Source of the DNA: Clostridium sp. BSD9I1
GTDB taxonomy: Bacteria > Bacillota > Clostridia > Clostridiales > Clostridiaceae
Direction: 5' to 3'
Length of the DNA: 40,107 bases
NCBI RefSeq assembly: GCF_900185645.1
Contig: NZ_FYAM01000003.1
Location: 1-40,107, forward strand
The translations under genes and the position numbers were made by a program. Positions 31,969 through 40,107 of the stretch are shown here, one piece after another (position 1 is the stretch's first letter; every line of letters starts with the position of its first letter). The notes under the pieces are model-generated. The model had not been told where the DNA came from. It saw only the letters and a list, made by a program, of their open reading frames with translations, and made no database searches.

Positions 31969-31998
31969 CCAATTTAACCCAGGGGCCTGGCCCCCAAA
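31969..31998. repeat. CAGGGG-type intergenic repeat, copy 3
   Basis: The best-formed copy of this family: AACCCAGGGGCCTGGCCCCC forms a short GC-rich dyad, and the flanking CCAATTTAA also matches the copy at 5334. It lies 16 bases after the UMF1 stop. Confidence 0.6.
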
Positions 31999-32010
31999 CA
32001 AAAGGAACAA

Positions 32011-32056
32011 AAGGTACGGTTATCAACTGTTTGCAAAAGGTTGATAACCGTACCTT
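32011..32056 (-). terminator. Terminator of the oligopeptide/M42 operon, bidirectional in form
   Basis: Perfect 17-bp stem AAGGTACGGTTATCAAC (32011-32027) / GTTGATAACCGTACCTT (32040-32056). On the minus strand it is followed by TTTGTTCCTTTTG. A closely related hairpin occurs at 38825-38870, so it also behaves as a repeat. Confidence 0.7.
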
Positions 32057-32062
32057 ATATTA

Positions 32063-32090
32063 ACTTGCCACTTGCCATGTAGGTGGCACT
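32063..32090 (-). repeat. Gene-end palindromic repeat, copy 7
   Basis: Copy with one change (TGTAGG for TGTGGG). The M42 peptidase stop codon TAG shares its last two bases with the repeat start, exactly as in copy 1 at the phosphate transporter. Confidence 0.85.
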
Positions 32091-33120
32091 ATATTATATA
32101 TTGAATAACCAATTTAATGTTATTCACAATAGCATCCATATGAGTTCTTTCATAATGATGCGTTGCATCAACTCCTGGTCCTATACAAGCAAAATTAACA
32201 TCTACACCCTGAAGTATTGATAAGCTTGCATCGGAACCATACCTGTAATGTACGTCCACTCTATAATCAATACCACCCTCTTCAGCAAGTTCCACTAACT
32301 TCTTTTTAAATCCAAAATCATATGGTGTACGGCTATCCTTAGCACATATGGTTACACAGTGTTCATCTGAGGTATGTCCTTCCCCTACAGTTCCAATATC
32401 AAGTGCAAGCATTTCCACAGTTTTTTCAGGTATTGCTGTTACTCCATGCCCCATTTCTTCAAAATTGCTTAAAAAGAAGTGTACTGTATTCTCAGGTTTT
32501 ATATTATTGTCCTTTAAGTATTTACACACACCAAACAAGACAGCAACACAGGCTTTATCATCGATATATCTTGATTTTATATAACCATTATCAGTAAAAA
32601 TTGTTCTTGTATCAAATGCAACAAAGTCCCCTACTCTTATTCCAAGCTTAAGAGTGTCTTCCTTTGTATGTACATCTTCATCAATTCTTACTTCCATATT
32701 TTCTTCTGTTCTTAGAGTTTCTCGGACTTCTTCAGAGTGAACATGTATAGAAGCTTTATCAGGAAGTAAAACTCCTGTATACTCCTTACCCTTCATAGTT
32801 TTTATTATTAAATTTTCTCCTTCATAGGCAGTCCATGCATATCCGCCAATAGCTGAAAGTCTTAACCTACCATTAGATTTTATCTCTTTTACCACAGCAC
32901 CTAATGTATCTACATGGGCAGAAATTAGTTTATGCTCTTCATCGTTTCCTCCAGTTATTGTCCCCATAATAGCACCTTTTCTTGTGGTAGTAACAGGTAC
33001 ACCCATGCCTTCAAATTCTTTTCTTAATCTTTCAGTTATAGTTGAAGTATCCCCCCCAGGACTTGGAATACTAAAAATCTCCTCCATAAGGTTTTTTACA
33101 TATTTCATATCAATATCCAA
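32089..33120 (-). CDS. M42-family metallo-aminopeptidase
   Basis: A 343-residue di-metal aminopeptidase of the M42 (glutamyl aminopeptidase/FrvX/YsdC) family. The metal ligands and catalytic residues are visible: H69 and D71 in SAHVDTLG, D187 or D188 in YIDDKA, the E221-E222 pair in NFEEMGHG, D241 in ALDIGTVG, and a late His in THHYERTH. These cytosolic enzymes trim N-terminal residues from imported peptides. It is the last gene of the oligopeptide ABC operon, 21 bases after the second ATPase gene, which fits peptide import followed by cleavage. The start is a TTG at 33120 with AGGGGGC upstream; the ATG four codons later has no ribosome site. Confidence 0.92.
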   Translation of the reverse strand: MDIDMKYVKNLMEEIFSIPSPGGDTSTITERLRKEFEGMGVPVTTTRKGAIMGTITGGNDEEHKLISAHVDTLGAVVKEIKSNGRLRLSAIGGYAWTAYEGENLIIKTMKGKEYTGVLLPDKASIHVHSEEVRETLRTEENMEVRIDEDVHTKEDTLKLGIRVGDFVAFDTRTIFTDNGYIKSRYIDDKACVAVLFGVCKYLKDNNIKPENTVHFFLSNFEEMGHGVTAIPEKTVEMLALDIGTVGEGHTSDEHCVTICAKDSRTPYDFGFKKKLVELAEEGGIDYRVDVHYRYGSDASLSILQGVDVNFACIGPGVDATHHYERTHMDAIVNNIKLVIQYII

Positions 33121-33141
33121 TTTTTATGCCCCCTAAATAAT

Positions 33142-34095
33142 TTATTTGCCTGCAAAATGACAAGCAACATATCTTTCATTTCCTACATTTCTTAATTTAG
33201 GTGTACTTTCTTTACAAATATCCCGCTTACAATTGCATCTACCATAAAATCTACACCCTTCTGGTGGATCTACAGGACTTGGTACATCTCCTTCAAGAAT
33301 AATTTTTTCCTTTTCTACGTCTACCTTAGGTATTGGTATTGCAGATAAAAGTGCTTGTGTATATGGATGCAGTGGGTTTTTAAATATGGATTTATAATCT
33401 GATAGCTCTACTATCTTTCCAAGATACATAACTGCAATTCTATCGCTTACGTGTTTAACAACACTAAGATTATGAGAAATAAATAAATAGGTAAGATTAA
33501 ATTGTTTTTGCAAACTATTCATTAAATTTAATATCTGAGCTTGTATACATACATCAAGGGCAGATACAGGCTCATCAAGTACAATAAATTCCGGTTTCAG
33601 TGCCAATGCTCTTGCTATGCCTATTCTTTGTCGTCTTCCCCCATCAAGTTCATGTGGATAAGCATTTATCAATCTTTCTTCAAGCCCTACGGTTTCCATT
33701 ACTTCTTTAACCCTTGCCTCTATTTCTCTATTGTTTTTATATATCTTATTTACATAAAGAGGTTCAGCAATAAGTTCTGAAACAGTTATTCTTGGATTTA
33801 AGGATGAATAGGGATCTTGGAAAACTATTTGCATTTTTCTTCTCATGTCTTTCATCTTTTTAGCACTATATTTAACTATATCCTCGTTATTATATATTAC
33901 TTGTCCACTGGTTGGCTCATGAAGACGCAGTATAGCTCTTCCTGTTGTAGACTTTCCACAGCCTGATTCTCCAACTAGTCCTAAAGTTTCTCCTTTATTT
34001 ATATAAAAGCTAACATTATCTATTGCATGAAGCATACCTTTTTTTGTTTTGAAATATTTCTTTAAATTGTTAATCTCCAATAACTTTTCTGCCAT
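33142..34095 (-). CDS. oppF: Oligopeptide/dipeptide ABC transporter ATPase, OppF/DppF type
   Basis: A 317-residue ATPase with Walker A GESGCGKST, Walker B FIVLDEPVSALD, switch FISHNLSV and the C-terminal oligopeptide-ABC cysteine region (HPYTQALLSAIPIP ... CRFYGRCNCKRDIC), which in relatives can bind a 4Fe-4S cluster. The ABC signature is unusual: LDGGRRQR rather than LSGGQRQR. It pairs with the OppD-type ATPase 15 bases upstream. The ATG follows AGAGGAGG. It belongs to an operon of six genes. Confidence 0.93.
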   Translation of the reverse strand: MAEKLLEINNLKKYFKTKKGMLHAIDNVSFYINKGETLGLVGESGCGKSTTGRAILRLHEPTSGQVIYNNEDIVKYSAKKMKDMRRKMQIVFQDPYSSLNPRITVSELIAEPLYVNKIYKNNREIEARVKEVMETVGLEERLINAYPHELDGGRRQRIGIARALALKPEFIVLDEPVSALDVCIQAQILNLMNSLQKQFNLTYLFISHNLSVVKHVSDRIAVMYLGKIVELSDYKSIFKNPLHPYTQALLSAIPIPKVDVEKEKIILEGDVPSPVDPPEGCRFYGRCNCKRDICKESTPKLRNVGNERYVACHFAGK

Positions 34096-34110
34096 TTTCT
34101 ATCCTCCTCT

Positions 34111-35094
34111 CTAACTTTCCTTACTGTCTTCATAAATAAAACAATTTACAAAATGCCCTTTTTCTACTTCAATCTTAGGCGGTTTACTTAATGAACACTT
34201 TGCCATTGCTTTAGGACATCTTGGATGGAAAGCACATCCTGATGGAAGATTTGTAGGATCTGGTGTTAATCCCTTAATTACTGGCAGCTCCTCCTGATCC
34301 TTATCCAAATCTGGTATTGAGTTAAATAAACCATTGGTATATGGATGAAGAGGATTTAAATATAAACTTCTCTTATCTGCATATTCCACAGCATTACCTG
34401 CATACATAATAGCTACTTTATCACATATTTCTGCCACGATTCCAAGATCATGAGTTATCATAATCATTGAAGTTTTGTACTGTTCTTTCAGGTTCTTCAT
34501 AAGCTCAAGCACCTGCGCCTGTATTGTAACATCAAGGGCAGTTGTTGGTTCATCTGCAATTAAAAGACTTGGATTACATGCAAGTGCAATTGCTATTACA
34601 ACTCTTTGCTTCATTCCACCACTAAATTGATGAGGGTAATCCCTAGCTCTTTCCTTTCTTATTCCTACTGTTTCAAGCATTTGTTCAGCTTTTTTCAGTG
34701 ATTCTTCCTTTGTAACACTTTCATGGAGCTGAATCATTTCTGCTATCTGCTCTCCAACTGTTATAACTGGATTTAAGGAAGTCATTGGATCTTGAAATAT
34801 CATAGCTATTTTGCTGCCTCGTATATCCTGCATTTCTCTTTCTGACTTTTTAAGTAAATTTTCTCCCTCTAAATATATCTCTCCGCTAACTATTTTTCCT
34901 GGTGGATTTGGAATGAGCTGCATTATTCCAAGTGCTGTAGTCGTTTTACCTGCACCGGTTTCCCCCACAAATCCAAGGGTTTCACCATACCCTAAAGATA
35001 AATCTAAATCATCAACAGCATAAACAATTCCATCGTCAGTTTTATAATGAATGGTTAAATGCTTTATATCTAATAAGTTTTCACTATTATTCAT
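34111..35094 (-). CDS. oppD: Oligopeptide/dipeptide ABC transporter ATPase, OppD/DppD type
   Basis: A 327-residue ATPase with Walker [10 protein letters not shown], canonical signature FSGGMKQRV, Walker [13 protein letters not shown], switch MITHDLGI and the C-terminal oligopeptide-ABC region ([15 protein letters not shown] ... [14 protein letters not shown]). It drives peptide import with the OppF-type subunit. The gene is 26 bases after the second permease gene. The ATG has GAGGAG nine bases upstream. Confidence 0.94.
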   Translation of the reverse strand: MNNSENLLDIKHLTIHYKTDDGIVYAVDDLDLSLGYGETLGFVGETGAGKTTTALGIMQLIPNPPGKIVSGEIYLEGENLLKKSEREMQDIRGSKIAMIFQDPMTSLNPVITVGEQIAEMIQLHESVTKEESLKKAEQMLETVGIRKERARDYPHQFSGGMKQRVVIAIALACNPSLLIADEPTTALDVTIQAQVLELMKNLKEQYKTSMIMITHDLGIVAEICDKVAIMYAGNAVEYADKRSLYLNPLHPYTNGLFNSIPDLDKDQEELPVIKGLTPDPTNLPSGCAFHPRCPKAMAKCSLSKPPKIEVEKGHFVNCFIYEDSKES

Positions 35095-35120
35095 CTCATC
35101 ACTCTCCTCATCTCTAGAAC

Positions 35121-36017
35121 CTAATTTTTAAGTTTTGGATCTAGAGCATCTCTTAGACCATCACCTAAGACATTAAGTGCAAATATTGTAACAACTATTG
35201 CAAGTCCAGGAAACAAAGTCATATACCAATAATCTCTTATATATCCTCTTCCACCAGAAAGCATTGAACCCCATTCAGGTGCTGGAGGCTGAATTCCAAG
35301 TCCAATAAAACTAAGACCTGCTGCAGTTAATATTGCAAGCGCAACACCTAAGGTTGCTTGTACAATAATAGGTGCCATAACATTGGGAATAATGTGTTTA
35401 AAAATTATTCTAGTATTACTAGATCCAGCTGCCTTTGCAGCTTCTACAAATTCCTGATCCTTTATAGATAGTACAGAAGCTCTTACGATTCTAGCATAAC
35501 CAGGTATAGATGAAATACCAACTGCAATCATAAGATTAACAAGTCCTGGTCCTAAAGCTGCTACTATTGATATTGCAAGAAGTATTTGTGGTATAGCAAG
35601 AAGTATATCCATAGCCCTCATTATTAAGTTATCTAACATACCACCATAATATCCAGCTAAAGCTCCTAATACCCCACCAATAATTACAGCAATACTAACT
35701 GCAATAAATCCAACCTCTAAGGATATTCTTGATCCATAAACAATGCGGCTGAAAATGTCTCTTCCAAATTCATCTGTTCCAAAAATATGTTCTGAACTTG
35801 GGAACCTAAAAGTAGCCTCAAGGTTCTGTTTATCATATGCATAGGGTGCTATAAAGTCTGCAAAAATTGCAACTAACAATAAAATTGCGATTATTCCCAA
35901 TCCTACTAACGCAAGTTTGTTCTTTCTAAGTCTTTTCCACACTTCCATTAACTGACTAGATTTTTTCTTAGTAGTCTTATTTATTACTTTATTTACATCT
36001 ATATTAACTTCACTCAT
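35121..36017 (-). CDS. oppC: Oligopeptide/dipeptide ABC transporter permease, OppC/DppC type
   Basis: A 298-residue permease with a cytoplasmic N-tail, the OppC-typical opening ([36 protein letters not shown]), [22 protein letters not shown], and the EAA loop ([24 protein letters not shown]). About six membrane segments. It forms the channel with the OppB-type protein 23 bases upstream. The ATG follows GGGGGG. Confidence 0.94.
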   Translation of the reverse strand: MSEVNIDVNKVINKTTKKKSSQLMEVWKRLRKNKLALVGLGIIAILLLVAIFADFIAPYAYDKQNLEATFRFPSSEHIFGTDEFGRDIFSRIVYGSRISLEVGFIAVSIAVIIGGVLGALAGYYGGMLDNLIMRAMDILLAIPQILLAISIVAALGPGLVNLMIAVGISSIPGYARIVRASVLSIKDQEFVEAAKAAGSSNTRIIFKHIIPNVMAPIIVQATLGVALAILTAAGLSFIGLGIQPPAPEWGSMLSGGRGYIRDYWYMTLFPGLAIVVTIFALNVLGDGLRDALDPKLKN

Positions 36018-36040
36018 CTACTTGTCCCCCCTTCAATTGA

Positions 36041-36970
36041 TTAACTATATTGAGACTTTATTCTTGGGTCTACATAGGCATATAGTAAATCAACCAGCAA
36101 GTTAACAATACTAAACATTATTGCAATAAATAAAACGCCCCCCTGAACTACAGGGAAATCCCTCATTTTAATAGAATCAACCATCAATCTTCCTATACCT
36201 GGAATTGAAAAAATTGATTCTGTTAATACTGCACCTCCAAGTAATCCTCCAAACTGAAGCCCAATTATTGTAATAATAGGTATCAATGCGTTTCTAAGTG
36301 CATGTTTTAATACAACCACTCGCTCTTTTTGTCCCTTTGCTCTAACTGTTCTTATATAATCTTGCCTTATTACTTCAAGCATACTAGAACGTGTCATACG
36401 AGTAATTATTGCAACTGATTGTGCTCCAAGTGATACCGCTGGCAAAATCATATACTTTAGGCTACTAAAGCCTGACGCCGGAAACAAATGTAGTTTAACT
36501 GCAAAAAGGAGTATTAAAAGTAATCCAAGCCAAAATACTGGCATTGATATTCCTATTAATGCAAATATCATAGAAACCGAGTCAAACCACGAATACTGCT
36601 TAACAGCCGATATTATGCCTATTGGTATACCAAGCAAAATTGCAAATACCATAGATAATGCCGCAAGTTTTAAAGTTGCAGGAAAACAATCTGCCAATTC
36701 TTTTAGTACAGGTCTTTTGGTTACATAGGAACTTCCGATATCCTGATTAACTACTAAGTTTTTCAGATAATTTCCATATTGAACTACAAAGGGCTTATTA
36801 AGTCCCATTTCTTCCCTTAACTGCTGAACAGAAGCCTCTGGTGCTGATTCTCCAAGGATTATTTTTGCAGGATCTCCTGGAGTTATATACATTAATGAAA
36901 ATACAATAAAAGTTACGCCAATGATTACCGGTATAAGGAAAACAATTCTACGAGCTATATATTTTATCAA
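36041..36970 (-). CDS. oppB: Oligopeptide/dipeptide ABC transporter permease, OppB/DppB type
   Basis: A 309-residue permease with about six membrane segments and the OppB landmarks: YIARRIVFLIPVIIGVTFIVFSLMY at the start, TPGDPAKIILG, and the EAA loop region DYIRTVRAKGQKERVVVLKHALRNALIPIITIIGLQ. I start it at the TTG at 36970, seven bases after GGGAGG. The ATG at 36988 would place the ribosome site inside the coding sequence and has none of its own. It follows the binding-protein gene. Confidence 0.92.
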   Translation of the reverse strand: MIKYIARRIVFLIPVIIGVTFIVFSLMYITPGDPAKIILGESAPEASVQQLREEMGLNKPFVVQYGNYLKNLVVNQDIGSSYVTKRPVLKELADCFPATLKLAALSMVFAILLGIPIGIISAVKQYSWFDSVSMIFALIGISMPVFWLGLLLILLFAVKLHLFPASGFSSLKYMILPAVSLGAQSVAIITRMTRSSMLEVIRQDYIRTVRAKGQKERVVVLKHALRNALIPIITIIGLQFGGLLGGAVLTESIFSIPGIGRLMVDSIKMRDFPVVQGGVLFIAIMFSIVNLLVDLLYAYVDPRIKSQYS

Positions 36971-37052
36971 TTTTATTCCTCCCCTCATAAATAGTTTTAA
37001 GGATTTGACTTAAGGGGTATATTGCTATACCCCTATCAGATCTTTTTATATT

Positions 37053-38597
37053 CTATTGAAAACTAACATTATAAAGTATATGGTATCCAAATGGGCTTGC
37101 TACAAAGCCTTTTACATTCTTACTAGTACCAACAACCTGCTCTCCATTTGATAAAAATACCCAAGGTGCCTGAGCTTTAACTTCTTTTTGAATTTCTTTA
37201 TATACTGCTTCTCTTTCAGGTGAGTCCTTCATAACTCTACCCTTCATAATTAATTCATCAACTTTGGCATTTTTAAAGAATGAATAGTTACCACCTGTGC
37301 CGGCTTTTGATGAATGAAGAGGTGCATATACTGCTAAATCTGGGTCTGGAGTCTGGCATGTCCAGCCTATGATAAACATATCATGTTCACCCTTTGAAAG
37401 ACCGTCTAAGTATGCTCCCCATTCAAGAATTTTTATTTCTGCTTCTATTCCAACTTCTTTTAATTGACTCTGCATTATTGTTGCCATATCAACTCTTTCT
37501 TTTTTCTCATTTGTCCAAATGCTTGTCTTAAATCCTTTTTCATATCCTGCTTCTTTTAATAATTCTTTAGCCTTTTGAACATTATACTCATGTGCCTGAA
37601 GGCTCTTATCTGAATATCTTACATTTGGACCTATTGGGCCAACTGCAACCTTTCCTACGCCTCTCCAAGCTGATTCTACAATTGACTTTGTATTTAATGC
37701 ATAGCTAATTGCTTGACGAACTTTTATATCATTAAATGGCTTCTTCTGATTATTAAATCCTAAATATTGAGTTGAGTTATCAATTACTCTTGTAATTTGT
37801 AATTTTTCGTTTTCTTCAATTCTTTTTATATCGTTGGATGATATTTCATAAGCTATGTCCACTCCGCCACTTTCAAGTTCTATTGCTCTATTTGTAGGTT
37901 CTGGAATTACTCTTATAGTCATTTTGCTAAACTTAGGCTTCTCACCATAAAAATCGTTAAATCTTTCAAGCTCAACTCTATCACCTTTTGTCCAGCTAAC
38001 AAATTTAAATGGACCAGTTCCTACAGGACTCATAGCATATTTTTCTCCAGCTGCTTTAACAGCCTTTTCACTTAATATACTTCCGCCAGTATGACTTAGC
38101 CCTGAAAGAAATCCAGCTGCTGGAACCTTAGTTTTAAATGATATTGTGTAATCATCCGGCATTTTAAAGCTATTTGTATCTATATCCCCAAAAATATGTG
38201 ATACAAGTGCTGATTTTGCAGCTCTTTCTAGACTGAATTTTACGTCGCTAGCCTTCATTTCTTCCCCATTGTGAAACTTCACGCCTTTTTTAAGCTTAAA
38301 CTCATATGTAAGCTCATCAAGCTGACTAAATGAATCTGCAAGCATAGGCACAACCTCATTTTTTTCATTCATCTGTACAAGTGTCCCATAAATTTGAGTC
38401 ATTACATTTGATGATGCAACGTCATTTACAGCATGTGGATCAAGTGATTTTGCATCATATGCTGTAGCCACCATTAAAGAGTCTTTTACTTTACTTTGAC
38501 TTTGTGTATTTTGGGATTTTCCGCATCCAGTAAATAAGGAAACACCCAAACAAAGACTTGCCATTAATGCTAGAACTCTCCTTTTCTTTTTTAACAT
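37053..38597 (-). CDS. oppA: Oligopeptide/dipeptide ABC transporter substrate-binding lipoprotein
   Basis: A 514-residue extracytoplasmic lipoprotein of SBP family 5. The signal peptide ends in the lipobox LFTGC (Cys26), followed by a Ser/Gln-rich linker, the family motif LDPHAVND-like segment, and YEFKLKKGVKFHNGEEMKASDVKFSLERA. It captures peptides (possibly another DppA-type ligand) and delivers them to the OppBCDF-type importer that follows. It is the first gene of the operon; the promoter is at 38681-38709. The ATG follows AAAGGGGG. Confidence 0.94.
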   Translation of the reverse strand: MLKKKRRVLALMASLCLGVSLFTGCGKSQNTQSQSKVKDSLMVATAYDAKSLDPHAVNDVASSNVMTQIYGTLVQMNEKNEVVPMLADSFSQLDELTYEFKLKKGVKFHNGEEMKASDVKFSLERAAKSALVSHIFGDIDTNSFKMPDDYTISFKTKVPAAGFLSGLSHTGGSILSEKAVKAAGEKYAMSPVGTGPFKFVSWTKGDRVELERFNDFYGEKPKFSKMTIRVIPEPTNRAIELESGGVDIAYEISSNDIKRIEENEKLQITRVIDNSTQYLGFNNQKKPFNDIKVRQAISYALNTKSIVESAWRGVGKVAVGPIGPNVRYSDKSLQAHEYNVQKAKELLKEAGYEKGFKTSIWTNEKKERVDMATIMQSQLKEVGIEAEIKILEWGAYLDGLSKGEHDMFIIGWTCQTPDPDLAVYAPLHSSKAGTGGNYSFFKNAKVDELIMKGRVMKDSPEREAVYKEIQKEVKAQAPWVFLSNGEQVVGTSKNVKGFVASPFGYHILYNVSFQ

Positions 38598-38680
38598 GAA
38601 TTTTCCCCCTTTGAAATTTTAATTACTTTAAGAACCTAATAGCTTTGCTAGCGACTTTTAATATTGCGCTTTATTTCTGT

Positions 38681-38709
38681 ATTGTATTATATTATATTAC
38701 ACGTTTCAA
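38681..38709 (-). promoter_or_regulatory. Promoter of the oligopeptide operon
   Basis: Minus-strand TTGAAA (38704-38709), a 17-bp spacer and TACAAT (38681-38686), within an AT-rich run containing alternative -10 boxes. Implied leader of about 75-80 bases. Confidence 0.6.
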
Positions 38710-38824
38710 AAATATTCCATATATTTTTATTTTTTCCTTAATAATTATAATTTTACTTTTAACTTGCCATCTAAATAGTCATTCGAATAGTCTTTCTGGT
38801 GCTTAAGAATACTTGAAAATTAAT

Positions 38825-38870
38825 AAGGACGGATATTAACCCTTTATGCAAAAGGTTGATACCCGTCCTT
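38825..38870 (-). terminator. Terminator of the nitroreductase gene, related to 32011-32056
   Basis: 17-base arms AAGGACGGATATTAACC (38825-38841) and GGTTGATACCCGTCCTT (38854-38870) pair with one mismatch and one wobble. The loop end GCAAAAG and one arm match the hairpin at 32011-32056, so both belong to one small repeat family. It lies 21 bases after the nitroreductase stop. Confidence 0.65.
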
Positions 38871-38891
38871 AATTGGATTAGATGATGTTTT

Positions 38892-39452
38892 TTATTTTAT
38901 AAAATTTACTGTATTTTCTTTTCTTGCAGGTGCATTTGTTATATTTACTCCCTTATATCCAAAAGCTACAGAATGTATTTGTTTGTATCCTTCTGGAATT
39001 CCTAATTTCTTTAAGTATTCTTTACCCTTTTCACTATTTAATAGGTAAGCTATAAATCCAACCCAGCAGGAACCAATTCCTAAAGATTCTGCTGCTAATA
39101 GCATATTTTGTGTTGCAGCTGCACAGTCTACTGCTGCACTATGATTATTTTCATCGCCTGAAATAAGAATTACAGTTGGTGCATTATAAAATGCATGAAA
39201 TTTTTCATTTTCTCCAACTCTTCTAATATATTCATTTTCTGATTTCTTTGCTAGTTCCTTAAAATCATTGTTAAGTGAATCTATAATTTTTTTATTTTGA
39301 ATTACTGTAAAGTGCCAAGGTTGTTTATTGGTAGCACTTGGCGCATATATACCAGCATCTAAAATTTCCTTTACTTCTTCATCTTTTATTTGTTCACTTT
39401 TAAACATTCTTGTGCTTCTTCTTTGTCTAATTACTTCTAATACTTCGTTCAT
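38892..39452 (-). CDS. Nitroreductase-family FMN oxidoreductase
   Basis: A 186-residue nitroreductase-fold protein. The FMN-binding start RQRRSTRMFKSEQI, ILDAGIYAPSATNKQPWHFTVI and the C-terminal GIGSCWVGFI with VAFGYKG are all typical. The family reduces nitro compounds, quinones, flavins or enones with NAD(P)H; the physiological substrate is unknown. It is a single-gene unit between the rrn terminator and the oligopeptide operon. The ATG follows AGGAGGAATAATA. Confidence 0.93.
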   Translation of the reverse strand: MNEVLEVIRQRRSTRMFKSEQIKDEEVKEILDAGIYAPSATNKQPWHFTVIQNKKIIDSLNNDFKELAKKSENEYIRRVGENEKFHAFYNAPTVILISGDENNHSAAVDCAAATQNMLLAAESLGIGSCWVGFIAYLLNSEKGKEYLKKLGIPEGYKQIHSVAFGYKGVNITNAPARKENTVNFIK

Positions 39453-39654
39453 TATTATTCCTCCTAGTTATATTAAATTCATTATTATTTTCCATGATTA
39501 TTTTACAATCTTACTTAACAATTCTTTATTCATCAATTAATTATCTCCCTATCAATTGATTTTATACTTCTGCTTAATTTTATATAATCATTTTAGCAGT
39601 CTTTGGTATGCTTAACAACACTCTTCTAGCCTACTTTTAATACTTCAAAAAATA

Positions 39655-39690
39655 AAAATAATCCTCAGCTTTTTAGCTAAGGATTATTTT
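39655..39690 (-). terminator. rrn operon terminator
   Basis: 16-bp arms (39655-39670 and 39675-39690) with one mismatch and a TTTT loop; on the minus strand followed by a T-rich run TTTTTATTTTTT-like. It lies directly after the 5S gene. Confidence 0.88.
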
Positions 39691-39691
39691 A

Positions 39692-39808
39692 TCTGGCAAC
39701 GACCTACTCTCCCACCGGGCCTCCCCGGCAGTACCATTGGCGCTTTGAAGCTTAACCTTCGTGTTCGGAATGGGTTACGGGTGTTACCTTCAAGCCATAA
39801 TCACCAGA
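39692..39808 (-). rRNA. rrf: 5S rRNA
   Basis: The reverse complement is a complete 5S rRNA of about 117 nt. It contains the conserved CCGAACACG and AAGGTTAAGC segments and the closing stem formed by the TCTGGTG start and the GCCAGA end. It is followed at once by the rrn terminator. Confidence 0.96.
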
Positions 39809-39922
39809 TGCTCTAGCTCTTAAAATCTTCGATTTTCTAGAGATAGAGTACTCCTAAGCCTAGCTGAGGAGTTTCATTAGAAAGAACTATGTTCTCTCAA
39901 AATTGCACAGAGTAATAAATTA

Positions 39923-40107
39923 GATCAAGCCCTCGACCTATTAGTATCAGTCAGCTGAATGCATTACTGCACTTACACCCCTGACCTATCAACCTTGTGT
40001 TCTTCAAGGGGTCTTACTAGCTTACGCTATGGGAAATCTCATCTTGAGGTGGGCTTCACGCTTAGATGCTTTCAGCGTTTATCCCGTCCTGACATAGCTA
40101 CCCAGCA
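39923..40107 (-). rRNA. rrl: 23S rRNA, 3' end only
   Basis: The reverse complement matches the conserved 3' end of 23S rRNA, including CTAATAGGTCGAGGGCTTGA and the upstream AGCATCTAAGCGTGAAGCCC. About 185 bases are present; the rest continues past the window. The 3' end is set by similarity and may shift by a few bases. No tRNA lies between it and the 5S gene. Confidence 0.95.

Noticed and set aside
38598-38830. CodY box upstream of the oligopeptide operon
   Set aside because: The best AATTTTC-like match is poor and not at the promoter, so no site is listed even though CodY control of opp genes is common.
39809-39922. tRNA in the 23S-5S spacer
   Set aside because: The spacer is only about 114 bases and shows no acceptor stem, TPsiC arm or anticodon arm.
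1-40107. CRISPR array, prophage or insertion sequence
   Set aside because: Repeats are isolated 25-60-bp elements, not regularly spaced, and no transposase, integrase or phage structural gene is seen.

Overview
The window is a low-GC chromosomal segment from a clostridial Firmicute, most likely Clostridium in the strict sense. The evidence is the AT-rich codon use, strong GGAGG-type ribosome sites, occasional TTG starts, an L-box riboswitch, a rubredoxin/flavodiiron pair, UMF1 and NhaC transporters, and VanR/VanS-type two-component systems. The species cannot be named from the sequence alone. Both ends are rRNA: the left edge is the 5' end of a 16S gene and the right edge is a 5S gene plus the 3' end of a 23S gene, all on the minus strand. 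The window is therefore the roughly 39.6-kb interval between two co-oriented rrn operons. No phage, insertion sequence, tRNA or CRISPR array was seen.

Left part (0.5-8.4 kb): an AzlC/AzlD amino-acid exporter pair; an Old Yellow Enzyme reductase divergent from an HxlR regulator; a DUF47-PiT phosphate uptake operon behind three 11-bp-spaced TAACA repeats (a likely Pho box); and a lysine riboswitch with its own terminator controlling an uncharacterised FAD oxidoreductase with a cysteine cluster plus an unassigned permease. A decayed NadE tail lies just downstream.

Middle part (8.6-25.7 kb): a MerR/TipAS regulator with an internal duplication; a LysR regulator divergent from a CofE-like ligase; a VanY/VanR/VanS-like operon; a two-gene ABC exporter; a flavodiiron protein behind a three-domain acyl-CoA dehydrogenase-EtfA-rubredoxin fusion; a conserved protein of unknown function; UppP; and a second, larger two-component system.

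Right part (25.8-39.5 kb): a LysR regulator divergent from an NhaC-type antiporter and an FrhB-like iron-sulfur flavoprotein; a TetR regulator; a UMF1-type MFS transporter; a complete oligopeptide ABC operon ending in an M42 aminopeptidase; and a nitroreductase.

The most interesting items are: (i) the riboswitch-controlled FAD oxidoreductase/permease pair, which suggests an undescribed lysine-linked function; (ii) the fused dehydrogenase-ETF-rubredoxin gene followed by a flavodiiron protein, which suggests a short electron path from acyl-CoA to O2, NO or peroxide; and (iii) a family of about 28-bp repeats in seven copies, five of which sit on or within a few bases of stop codons in the same orientation. 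Two other small palindromic repeat families also sit at gene ends. All functional statements rest on reading motifs by eye; no database search was run.
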